DNA of 64,000 bases, taken from Muraenolepis orangiensis. Lineage: Eukaryota > Chordata > Actinopteri > Gadiformes > Muraenolepididae. Position 1 is the stretch's first letter. Each line of letters begins with the position of its first letter. Location of the stretch: NCBI GenBank assembly GCA_027704905.1, contig CM051000.1, positions 15,781,528 to 15,845,527 on the forward strand, written 5' to 3'. The translations under genes and the position numbers were made by a program. Below the pieces are notes generated by a model. The model made no database searches. It was given only the letters and a program-made list of their open reading frames with translations, and was not told the origin of the DNA. Positions 1 through 9,655 of the stretch are shown here, in pieces.

Positions 1-1128
1 AAAGGCTTAGCAAAATAGTTTAATGGTGGGAACTGGCAGGCCTTTGAATTAATCATCCCTTCAACCCACTCAAGGGTACAACAAAAAGAAAAATTTTCCC
101 CCCTTAAGACATGCATTGGGTCTAAAGATAAATACAACAATAGGAGAACCCAGAGGGTGGATACACACAAGGAGAGTAATGCTTTAATGTTACCGAGCGT
201 TTGAGGAGATTTATTCTGACGTACAGATCGTCATCATCAGGCGTGCATCCATGAAAAATGTTTGTTAAAAGGGAGTTCAAAGAGAACAAAGTGTTCTTAC
301 TGCCAAACATGTTATTGAAGGCCTGTTTTGGATTCCCAATCTTTTGTAAATTAAAGCTGAGAAAACCAATGACAAAAATGTAAGGAAGCAGGGAAGGTGC
401 CACACACGGCAGGGGGCCCACGGTCTGGAATCCTGATCATCTTGGGTTTTGAAGAGAAGAGAGAGCTCCTGGACGTCCTTCATCTAATCATGGCCTTGGG
501 TTCAGAAGTGGGCATCTTCCTCCTGTTGTTTGAAGTACCTTGTCAGCCTCTGATTGAACCGTGAACAAATGGTGGAGCCGATGATTGGGCAAACCCAGGG
601 CAGTGTCTTCCTGATCCTTCGATCCGACTGGCCCTGGTAATCAATATCTTGTCTAATCAGTGGCTGAGTGTATTTATTTCAGCGTGAGAATGTATTCCTG
701 TGTGTCTGTCTGTCTTTCCTTTCAACTGCCCCAAACATTTTTATTATATTTTGACGAGTAACCTTAAGTAGCAATATTTACAGAACAGGATATTGTGCAT
801 TTGGTAAAAGGCCATGCATCATGGGAAACAGCTAGAATTCCGATTAATGCCAATTAATTTTTACATAAATCCTAGTCTAATTCATGCAGACGATATGGCT
901 TTAGCATAATACTCAGAGTGATATTTATGTGATATCTATATATTTTGAGGTTTAATTTAATTTAAATGAAAACTGGAAGGCTGAATACACAGTAATTAGA
1001 TGATTTAATGAGTCATCCTTCAAATGAACACTTATTATTCCATGCCAAGAGTTGGTTTGTCTAACAAAAAAGAAAGGGCTTGGCTATTTAGTTTGTCGAT
1101 ATAAATAGAAAGAGGCAAACAAAGCAGA

Positions 1129-1130
<2 letters not shown>
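1..1130. other. intergenic DNA, no gene recognised
   Basis: No gene is recognised here. Two overlapping minus-strand open frames at about 122-483 lack a recognisable domain or splice context. They could be remnants of a mobile element, but I cannot name the family. The rest is AT-rich DNA without long open frames. Confidence 0.5.

Positions 1131-1222
<92 letters not shown>
1131..1222. repeat. (GT)n microsatellite
   Basis: An almost pure GT run of about 91 bases. It lies 150 bases before a long CA run, so the two are inverted repeats of one another. Open frames of alternating Cys-Val or His-Thr here are artefacts of the repeat. Confidence 0.97.
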
Positions 1223-1225
<3 letters not shown>

Positions 1226-1371
1226 CATGTGTGTCTGTGACTGTGGGTATGTGTGTCGAAGGAACAGGAGAACACATTTGACCTAGCATTCTATTCCAAT
1301 GGAACCAGAAGTTCTTCAGGAACAAGACGAAAGGTACTGAATATATCCAATACATCACATCAAACACATAC

Positions 1372-1398
1372 ATACATACACACACACAGACGCACGCA

Positions 1399-1479
<81 letters not shown>

Positions 1480-1530
1480 GCACGCATACACACACACGCA
1501 CGAACGCACACACACGCACGCACACACTCA
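1372..1530. repeat. (CA)n microsatellite with CG-bearing variants
   Basis: A CA run, pure from about 1403 to 1476, flanked by imperfect ACGC/CACG variants. The variants suggest an old array that is decaying at its edges. Confidence 0.95.
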
Positions 1531-1554
1531 CACTGGCTCATTGAGATTACATGT

Positions 1555-1664
1555 TGCATCCTTCCCTCCACCCTCCTCCCCTCCTCCCCTCTCTTCCTCT
1601 CCTCCTCCCCTTCCCTCCTCCCCCCCCCCCCCTCCCCCCCCTCCTCCTCCTCCTCCTCCTCCTG
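1555..1664. repeat. pyrimidine tract (CCTCC/CTC)n
   Basis: About 110 bases made almost only of C and T, including a run of C and then CTC triplets. It adjoins the CA array, giving a compound simple-sequence block of about 530 bases from 1131. Confidence 0.9.
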
Positions 1665-2019
1665 ACAGCCGTGATTGGAAACTAAGACCTCATTCACAAC
1701 ATGAAAGATGACTATATTCTCTAAACCCCTGTGTCACTGAAAGGCTTTAGATAAACGTGTCTTCAAAATAACTAAATAGTAGTACATACAGTATAGTACT
1801 ATAGCCAACCGGCCAGAGGATTTCACTCATTGTGAGTTGGTTGTTGGCTGCTCGTTGGCTGGTGGGTGGGGTGCTTTAGTTTCATTGGTCCACAGGATCA
1901 CTGATGGGTTATGTTGGTGGGCAGTGTTTAGTGTCTGAAAAATCCTCAGGTGGATGTCAATGGCGTTGAATCTCTCCAGTCCATTGTATGGGTTGTATAT
2001 GTTTTATTGAATAATAATG

Positions 2020-2048
<29 letters not shown>
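2020..2048. repeat. (AAT)n microsatellite
   Basis: A short AAT triplet run in intergenic DNA with no nearby gene. Confidence 0.9.
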
Positions 2049-2050
<2 letters not shown>

Positions 2051-3445
2051 ATTCAGTTTATAGTTTTAGTGCTTTTCTGAATACTCAAGGCACTTTATAG
2101 AGAGGGTAAAATTACACAATAACATAATACAATTTAAAAAAAAAATCCTATTCTCTTTAAAATTCTAATCTCTTTAATAAAGTTCTTAATTGTTTTGTAG
2201 GGGTTACACCACAATGTGTACAGTGCTGACAACTACATCACATCCAATAGACAAGTTTGATTATGATAACAACACAATGTAAGCTTTCAGTTTCATCCAT
2301 GATGTGGATTGTACATTTCTAGCTGAAATCAATGGCCCGACATGCTTATACATCGTATACATCTAATGAGACATAAAGAGAGAACGTGTAACTTCTGTGT
2401 TCACTGACCACTGCCCTGTCTCTATCACACTTGATTTTGGAGTCCATTTATTTCCCCATTAAGCTCCTAATGGACCACCACTTCTTAAATGTCCCCTCAC
2501 TCCCTGTCCTTCTTTATCCCAAACAGAGCACTTAGGTCACTGGCTGCTGGCCTCCACACTTCATACTAAAAGAGGAGAGGCTGATTGACTTAACAGTCTC
2601 TACAGGGTTGCACTAAAACAACAGACATATGCTGGCTGACTGTGTTTCTATTCATATCCATGCACTGTTTCCTTGATTAATTTGTATTTTATTATACTAT
2701 AGATGACTCTCTTTTTGCTGAGTATTGAGTGACAGTATTATTACACATTATTCATATTTCAATTTATTCACTGAGTAGTTAATTATTGTATTAAATCAAG
2801 TCATGTCATGTCATGACAGACACAGACAGAGTGTGTCTGCCCACACACTGTGGACAGACACACTGTGGACAGACACACAGCAACATTTTTTATCTTTAAC
2901 GAATCCAACCTGTGTGTCCTCGGAGGTGAGAACCCCAGATAGACAGAGATGCCCCTGAGCACTAACGACCAGCTGGTCCCTGGAGGATGCCCCCCGGATG
3001 ACAACAGTATCCACTGTGAAAACCACATTGTTACTTAAATACATATTTGCTTTTGCTATTTCTGCTCGGAACCACAATCACCCGTTGTTATCCTCATTAT
3101 ATACGTCATTTGTATCCTCACTATAAAGGCAAAGGCAAAACTAACAACAGCAACAGGGTATGCCAATGTGTGTGGAAAGTAAACAATTCAGTTCTATATT
3201 TATCACCGGGCGGTGCTGGGCAAGGTAAGAATCCAGAGCCAGTGACAAATGATTGTGAAGCTTATGGCGGCACGGTTAATGAAGTACTGTGTTTGGAATA
3301 AAATGTGAGATTGGGGTCCAAAGTCATTAAAAAAGCCAGCGAAGAGGAATGAGTCATGCAGCCTCCAGTACAATCAAAGCCTGCAGGTTTTTCCAGCCCC
3401 GGCTCTGCCAATAGGGCAAAAGAAGGAGAAGAGAAGAAGGAAGGA

Positions 3446-3565
3446 GAAGAAGAAGAAGAAGAAGAAGAAGAAGAAGAAGAAGAAGAAGAAGAAGAAGAAG
3501 AAGAAGAAGAAGAAGAAGAAGAAGAAGAAGAAGAAGAAGAAGAAGAAGAAGAAGAAGAAGAAGAA
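3446..3565. repeat. (GAA)40 trinucleotide repeat
   Basis: An uninterrupted GAA run of 120 bases, about 40 units, preceded by a degenerate purine tract from about 3421. All-purine mirror repeats of this kind can form triplex DNA, which is established for long GAA tracts. The poly-Glu, poly-Ser and poly-Phe frames across it are artefacts. Confidence 0.97.
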
Positions 3566-4439
3566 TACCAGATCAAAGCAATGGTATGCAGCCCTCACAA
3601 CGTCGCTCGCTCGAGGATGGGTGCAGCAGAATTACCGACACAATATTTCCTATACCCACTTGGATTTGAAAACACATATTTATGCCCCCTGCATGGAGAC
3701 TCTGTTTTCTTTTTTCCTCAATGTGTCTCTGAGATTGTTACCGTACATATCATCTCTATATAATATTTCCAGTACTTGTTTTACATATTTGGAATGATGC
3801 CTGGTGGATTAACGGTCCCAGTACTCAGTGATGTGTTGCTTGGAAAGATATTTGCGATGACAAAGCTCAGGGAGAGACACAGTCAAATTGATAAAGCTAT
3901 TAAGGGGTTGTGTCATACATCTGCATGCACTATTAAAGCATGACCTATGAAGTCCATTGAGTAATGGGTTCATTTCAAACTATATAAACCATACAATGAA
4001 GATTCATTACAAGCATATGTTTGCCTATTTGTTTAGTTTCAAACTCTTAATACATGTCCCCAACCTTATCACCAAATCACATCAGAAGAAGCCATAGCAA
4101 CAGCAAATAATCAAACACAGCTCTTTTGAACCAAATAGATATATTCAAGATGCAACTATTATAGAATTACACTATCACTTAGGACTATTAAATCACGTGT
4201 TATTGATATAATTATTCTAATAATTATAATCATTATAATCATCATCAAAATTGAATTAAAACAAACTTACTGGGGAACGTGGCATTCAGTATATGACGGA
4301 AGCTAAACAAAATGTTCTCAGAAATGTTTTTCTTAGGCTTTAGTTTAATTGTCTTGGGATTACGCATCATATGGTCTATATCTGTATTGGCTTTCGACGA
4401 GGACGACTTTGGGTAGATTTGCCCAGCAACTTTACGCAG

Positions 4440-4560
4440 TGACTCATGCGCTGCATCTCTTACGCATGGGAAGAAAAAAAAAATCAGAGGACAAGGTGGA
4501 GCAAGAAGTAGACGATTTCTGAAGAATCAGATAAAAGCTGCTTGCTGGGAAAACTAAGTA
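4440..4560 (+). promoter_or_regulatory. likely CART promoter
   Basis: An AP-1-like TGACTCA lies at 4440-4446 and a TATA-like AGATAAAAG at 4529-4537, about 100 bases before the CART start codon. The spacing would put transcription start near 4560. Assigned from sequence motifs only. Confidence 0.45.
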
Positions 4561-4632
4561 TCCTTGGCTGGAAATTGGGGAGGGGGAAAGACTATTTTGA
4601 GCACCGTCCGTACAGTTCTGCTGTTCGAAACC

Positions 4633-4856
4633 ATGGAGAACTCCGGAGTGTGGACGAGAGCATTGGTGTGCGCGGTGCTCCTGTCGGTAGTCTATGGAGC
4701 TGATGTTTCGAACTCGGAATCAGAGGAAGACCTCAGCATCAGCACCAGAGCCTTACGAGACTTTTATCCTAAAGGTCCAAACTTGACTAACGAAAAGCAG
4801 TTGGTAAGCTTGTCTCGGACATATAGCCTATATGCCATGTTGCATATATGCCTTTG

Positions 4857-4896
<40 letters not shown>

Positions 4897-5463
4897 TGAT
4901 TAGCCTCGTGTTTATTATTCTTGATGTTTGCTGTTGTTGTTGTTGTTGGAGTACCGAATTACAGTTCGACACGTCTTCAAAGTAATTAGGTTCGCTGAAT
5001 TGTATCTAATAATGAATCTACTTATTTATTCTACCTAATTCCTCTGTATTTTGTTTTAATATAATACTTAATACCCATCGTTTTGTTTCTTTTTCTCCCT
5101 CTTTCTTGTTTATTTCGACAGCTTGGGGCTCTCCATGAAGTACTTGAAAAACTGCAATCAAGAAAAGCGCCGTTATGGGAGAAGAAATTTGGCAAAGTCC
5201 CAACGGTACATTCTTTATCTTTACCAAGAACACTATTGCAGAATAGGCTACTATATTAACTAACTGTACACTGGCTCTACACCTACTTACGTTGGTTCGA
5301 TACAAATGATGCTGAACGAAACTTTTTTGTTTGTATGGACTGTGTTTGGTTCTAGTGCCACATTGGAGAGCAGTGCGCAGTAAGAAAAGGCGCGCGGATT
5401 GGAAAGATGTGCGACTGTCGTCGAGGATCATTCTGCAACTTTTTTCTGTTAAAATGCTTGTAA
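4633..5463 (+). CDS. cart: CART prepropeptide (cocaine- and amphetamine-regulated transcript), 3 exons
   Basis: Secreted neuropeptide precursor; CART peptides act on feeding, stress and reward circuits. Coding exons are 4633-4803, 5122-5205 and 5356-5463, joined at GT-AG introns in phase 0, giving 120 residues. A signal peptide occupies about residues 1-22 (hydrophobic ALVCAVLLSVVYG, cut before ADVSNSES). The propeptide carries the family segment LGALHEVLEKLQ. Exon 3 encodes the cystine-knot domain with all six cysteines, beginning CHIGEQCAVRKGARIGK and ending FLLKCL. Family proteins are about 115-120 residues, so the gene is complete. The ATG was chosen because it directly precedes the signal peptide. 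Two oddities: the usual KR processing site before the bioactive peptide reads RK here (LQSRKAPLWEKKFG), and the usual CDCPRG reads CDCRRG. Fish have several CART paralogs; which one this is cannot be settled here. Confidence 0.95.
4857..4896. repeat. (ATT)n microsatellite in CART intron 1
   Basis: An ATT run of about 13 units starting some 55 bases after the exon 1 donor site. It does not touch the splice signals. Confidence 0.92.
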
Positions 5464-5555
5464 ATGAATTAACATAACTAGAATGTATAGGATATATATG
5501 GGGAAGGGAAACAAATACTTGTCCTGGGGCGTATCAAATATATCCTTTTTTTTAT

Positions 5556-5561
5556 AATAAA
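5556..5561 (+). terminator. CART poly(A) signal
   Basis: AATAAA 93 bases after the CART stop codon in otherwise AT-rich DNA, giving a short 3' UTR of about 110 bases. Confidence 0.6.
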
Positions 5562-5599
5562 TGTCTGCCTCATAAATGTGTCAAATTATGTCAAAATTA

Positions 5600-6105
5600 T
5601 GTAATTTTAAATATGATACGTGAGCTGAACGCCTACATCCAACAATGTCAACGGTACTTGTTTGCTGTATGAATCAAAATAAACTGTGCTACGTGTTGTT
5701 TTGTAAAGTTGTGACACCTTTCTTCTTAACAGTGGTAGTACCTTATTTAAATAAAATGAACTGTGTAATACACAGTTCAATTTATATAGAATATTATGAA
5801 GGTATATATATATATCAGGTATTTTCTTAGTTTAGGCATATTGTAATTGTGGATTCAATCACACCAAACTACAGCATCTCTGTTGGGTTATACATTCATA
5901 TTTGAAAGTAAAATCATGGAATAGATTTACATAAATTTTTACATATTACTCAAATGTAATCAAATAATATGTTTGGGTATTTCTGGCACTGCCTTTCTCT
6001 CGTTATGAACGCTTTAACATACATGGCATGCAGCTGTAAGGCTCCACTGGTATTCATCATTTGGCCCAGGGAGATTGTCCTCTCACTTTGTCACTTTAGT
6101 ATGAA
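5600..6105. other. intergenic, nothing recognised
   Basis: AT-rich sequence with no long open frame, RNA gene or repeat that I recognise. Confidence 0.5.
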
Positions 6106-6147
6106 GTGTTGGCTCATGCGTCATCCATATGGCGCATGAGCCAACAC
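6106..6147. repeat. perfect inverted repeat (15-bp arms)
   Basis: GTGTTGGCTCATGCG at 6106-6120 is matched by its exact reverse complement at 6133-6147, with a 12-base loop. No mobile-element ends were seen around it. Confidence 0.9.
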
Positions 6148-6185
6148 AGATTAGCAAGCATTCCTCTGTCAATGTTGGGTTTAGC

Positions 6186-6201
6186 GTGTGTGTGTGTGTG
6201 T

Positions 6202-6241
<40 letters not shown>
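6186..6241. repeat. (GT)n microsatellite
   Basis: A GT run broken once by an extra G, about 56 bases long. Confidence 0.95.
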
Positions 6242-6247
<6 letters not shown>

Positions 6248-6369
6248 AGAGAGTCACATAACATCTGGACACACATGATGCCGTGGTGTCAATCAAATAG
6301 ACACCTGGTGCTCATTTTCCCCCTTTTTATATTAACAGGAAATCTGAATTGTTTACTGTAAACACATAC

Positions 6370-7048
6370 TACACCGCACCATATGAAACCACAATATACC
6401 ACACCAGAGCACCCCATACCACATCATACCACACTATACCACATCATCCAATACCATACCACATTATACCATCCTATACCACACCACGTTACGCCATACC
6501 ATACCACATAATCCAATACCATAACATACCACACAATCCAATACCATGCCACATTATACCATCCTATACCACACCACATTACGCCATACCATACCACATA
6601 ATCCAATACCATAACATACCACACCATACCACATAATCCAATACCATGCCACATTATACCATCCTATACCACACCACATTACGCCATACCATACCACATA
6701 ATCCAATACCATAACATACCACACCATACCACATAATCCAATACCATGCCACATTATACCATCCTATACCACACCACATTACGCCACACCACACCACATC
6801 ATCCAATACCATAACATACCACACCATACCACATAATCCAATACCATACAACATTATACCATCCTATACCACACCACATTACGCCATACCACACCACATC
6901 ATCCAATACCATAACATACCACATCATCCAATACCATAACATACCATACCACACCATACCACATAATCCAATACCATAACATACCACACCATACCACATC
7001 ATCCAATACCATGCCACATTACGCCATACCATACCAAACCACACCTGA
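6370..7048. repeat. minisatellite of ACCAT/ACCAC pentamers with ~100-bp higher-order unit
   Basis: About 680 bases built from near-identical five-base words (ATACC, ACACC, ATTAC). They are arranged in a longer unit that repeats about every 100 bases; the phrase ATAATCCAATACCAT recurs with that spacing. Because the sub-unit is five bases, all frames of one strand stay open and give repetitive Trp/Tyr/Met frames on the minus strand. These are artefacts. The array ends in a G-run near 7060. Confidence 0.93.
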
Positions 7049-7388
7049 CAAAAGAAGGGGAGGGGGGGGGGTGGGGGGGAGTTTAAGACTGACCCACATG
7101 AATCCTGACTGATGGTTAGAATTGCATACAGACTAAATGAGATGGATGGGACACACACAAAGGGATTTGGACTGAGGGAAAACAATTAATTTAGGGAAAT
7201 CTGATTTGTTCATAAAGGGCAATGCTGAAGGCACACAGTGATAGGGATTTGCGAGGTTAAATAGAATATGACGTCAATTTTGTGTGTGGAATGTATTTCC
7301 TTAACCCCTTGTGCCAGCAACTTTCACGTCAGTGTAAAGTGTTGGTAATTGTGAGGAATCAGAAATACACACCTAGAAATACACACGA

Positions 7389-7413
7389 GCACACACACAC
7401 ACACACACACACA
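7389..7413. repeat. (CA)n microsatellite
   Basis: A short CA run of about 12 units, followed by direct repeats of the words TTGACACCCCC and TTGACACCCCCC at about 7428-7452. Confidence 0.9.
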
Positions 7414-7934
7414 CGTGACACCCTCCATTGACACCCCCCGTTGACACCCCCATTTTGTACCTACAAGGTTTTAACTTGGGGGGGGGGGGATGATGACAAG
7501 GGGAACACATTGTCAACTATATAAGTATAATATAAGTATATAACTATACGAGATGGCTCGAATAAATCTGAAAAATAAAATAAATCTTCATTAGATTGCC
7601 AACATTGATAGATGGTTGTAAAAAGCCATCTTAGGTTTATGCACAGTCCCATACACACAAGCTGGGTATAATGAGCCACAACTCATTACTAATCATGCAA
7701 GATCCATTTCAGACTGCTGTTTTCTTCTGTCGCTGATGAATATTGCATTATTGTATGCAGCTTCCGTGAACGTTATTATACATTCATAAGTGTTCTCTGT
7801 TTCATCTGCTGCTTTCCCTACACAATCCATCATTAACTAATGTAGGAACGTAAACGTGAAATACACATACGTTTCTATGTTTACTTTATGCACAAAACGA
7901 TTCAGTAAATGACAGAGACAATTGATCATTAAGA

Positions 7935-7977
7935 CATATGAGCAGTGCTACCCTCTAGTGGTAGCACTGCTCATATG
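7935..7977. repeat. perfect inverted repeat (18-bp arms)
   Basis: CATATGAGCAGTGCTACC at 7935-7952 and its exact reverse complement at 7960-7977 flank a 7-base loop (CTCTAGT). It could be the palindromic end of a small DNA transposon or a hairpin RNA; nothing else supports either. Confidence 0.9.
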
Positions 7978-8254
7978 GATTGTATAAATCAAGTCCCAGC
8001 TTCCTTTTAGAGAGCTGTATCAATCAGAAATTGGTACGCAGTGAGACTGTATGTTTTCAATGACAGCACAAGTGGCTTGTAGTTTGTCTTCAATATATTT
8101 CACTTCTAAACTTCATTTTCACCCCTTGAATCGTCAATAAGAGTGTAAAAAAACAAGCTCATTATTACATTCACAAGCCCACTGAATAGTGAGCGGTGTT
8201 GTGTGTGTAGTGCACGACACACACCCTCACAAAACGGTCCATCACTTAAGGGTC

Positions 8255-8340
8255 CATCCACCAGTCAGCATTCCATTGTACTTGGAACTTGCAAATGGCA
8301 AATCAAATAGTTGAATCTTGCATCTTGAATCCCATTAATA
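8255..8340 (+). mobile_element. SINE/LINE 3' tail remnant
   Basis: Contains AGCATTCCATTGTACTTG, then GCAAATGGCAAAT and a TTGAATCTTG-type end. The same word order recurs at 27835-27925 and 37460-37570 in this window, which marks a dispersed retroelement tail. The family was not named. Confidence 0.6.
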
Positions 8341-8344
8341 CTAA

Positions 8345-9650
8345 GACTAAATACTCCTACGTCAAACACTCTTTATCAGATTAAAAATCCCTCTGTTTAC
8401 ATGCATGTGTTGCCGTTAAATAATTAATTATCAAATCAATTGAAATAAATTGTTGTTTTGTATATATTTTAGACTGACAAGGCACGTAAGGAAGTGGGGA
8501 GCATGAGTAGCTAAGATTTTGAATTGACCCCACTTAAGTGGTTTCTTTTTTAAAGTTATTAACTCCAGAGTTACACGAGAGACCCATCAGTCATAGCAGT
8601 TATAGCAGTCATCCTCGTCAAGGAATGTCTTTGATTATGATTATAGTATGACTATAGATTTGTGATCCCTGTATGATATCCAATGTCAAAGCACTACTGG
8701 GCTTTGACTATTATTGTGATGGTTCAAGGGGCTGTGTTGACTGCATTTCCCTTATCTCTTTCCCTGAGGTTATTTTGGTCCTCACTCCACCCCCACAAGG
8801 TGTTAGCTGACCGTTTTTTCACAGGTGCAGTGTGTGAATGTTTTGGAAGAAGAATGTCTCTGGCACATTATGCCTGAGGAAATATTATAGTAACTCTGCC
8901 ACCAACAAACTCACAATTTGGAGAAAAAAAACCGAATCTAAAACTGAAATCCTTGAAAATGTTTATTTAAAAAAATATAGAAATGGGACAACATGGACAT
9001 TACACACACGTGCAATGTTTTTTTTAAAGAGACGTGAAAACCCACACCACTGCAGAATCCTTTTCCCAATGTATAATAACCATAACATTAACTTATGAAC
9101 TGTGTTCAACCCAAGGAACCAAAAACTGAATATCCTCACCATTGTCAACAGAGTATTGGATTGAGTGGTCAACAACAGTAAATAATGCACAAACCAGTAG
9201 CCTATACATCTTGTACTGTTGACGGCTAGGAATTATATGGCACTCATAAGGCATATCTTTCCATTACTTTACTTTATCAAAGCATGACTTTAACAAAGCA
9301 TCATCACAAGCTAATAAGAGCTAGCAGTATGTTTGTAGCAGCCCAATTTCTTCCAACTGAAATCAAATAAAGAATTGCATCTTATTAAACTATAATGCAT
9401 ATTAAAACTAGGGCAACAAGCCAGGAGACAATAAAGGAACAAAGAGGTGGTGCTGTTTAGAATACACCACCTGAAGTGTGAGGCAATGTGCAAAATAAAA
9501 CTCTAAAGCAGCAGGGTCGTACAGGCCATGTAATTATTTTCAATGCCATGGTGGTTTGGTCCGCACACAGCCATCACAAATCAAAAGGACCCCATAGTCC
9601 CTATAGTGCTTATAACAAATGCCATGTTGAGCACTCTCAGGTGGGTTAAT
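8345..9650. other. intergenic, downstream of cdkn2aip
   Basis: No gene recognised. Short open frames near 8683-9190 and 9311-9493 lack domains and splice context. Part of this interval may be the 3' UTR of the minus-strand cdkn2aip gene, whose stop codon is at 9656-9658. Confidence 0.4.
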
Positions 9651-9655
9651 TCATG

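Noticed and set aside
1035..1711. Long frames of Cys-Val, His-Thr and Pro-rich residues
   Set aside because: They are produced by (GT)n, (CA)n and CCTCC repeats; no domain or splice context.
3356..3763. Open frame with 40 glutamates
   Set aside because: The open stretch is the GAA microsatellite; flanks show no protein family.
6349..7185. Several minus-strand frames rich in Trp, Tyr and Met
   Set aside because: Translation of the pentamer minisatellite; repeats every 100 bases in step with the DNA.
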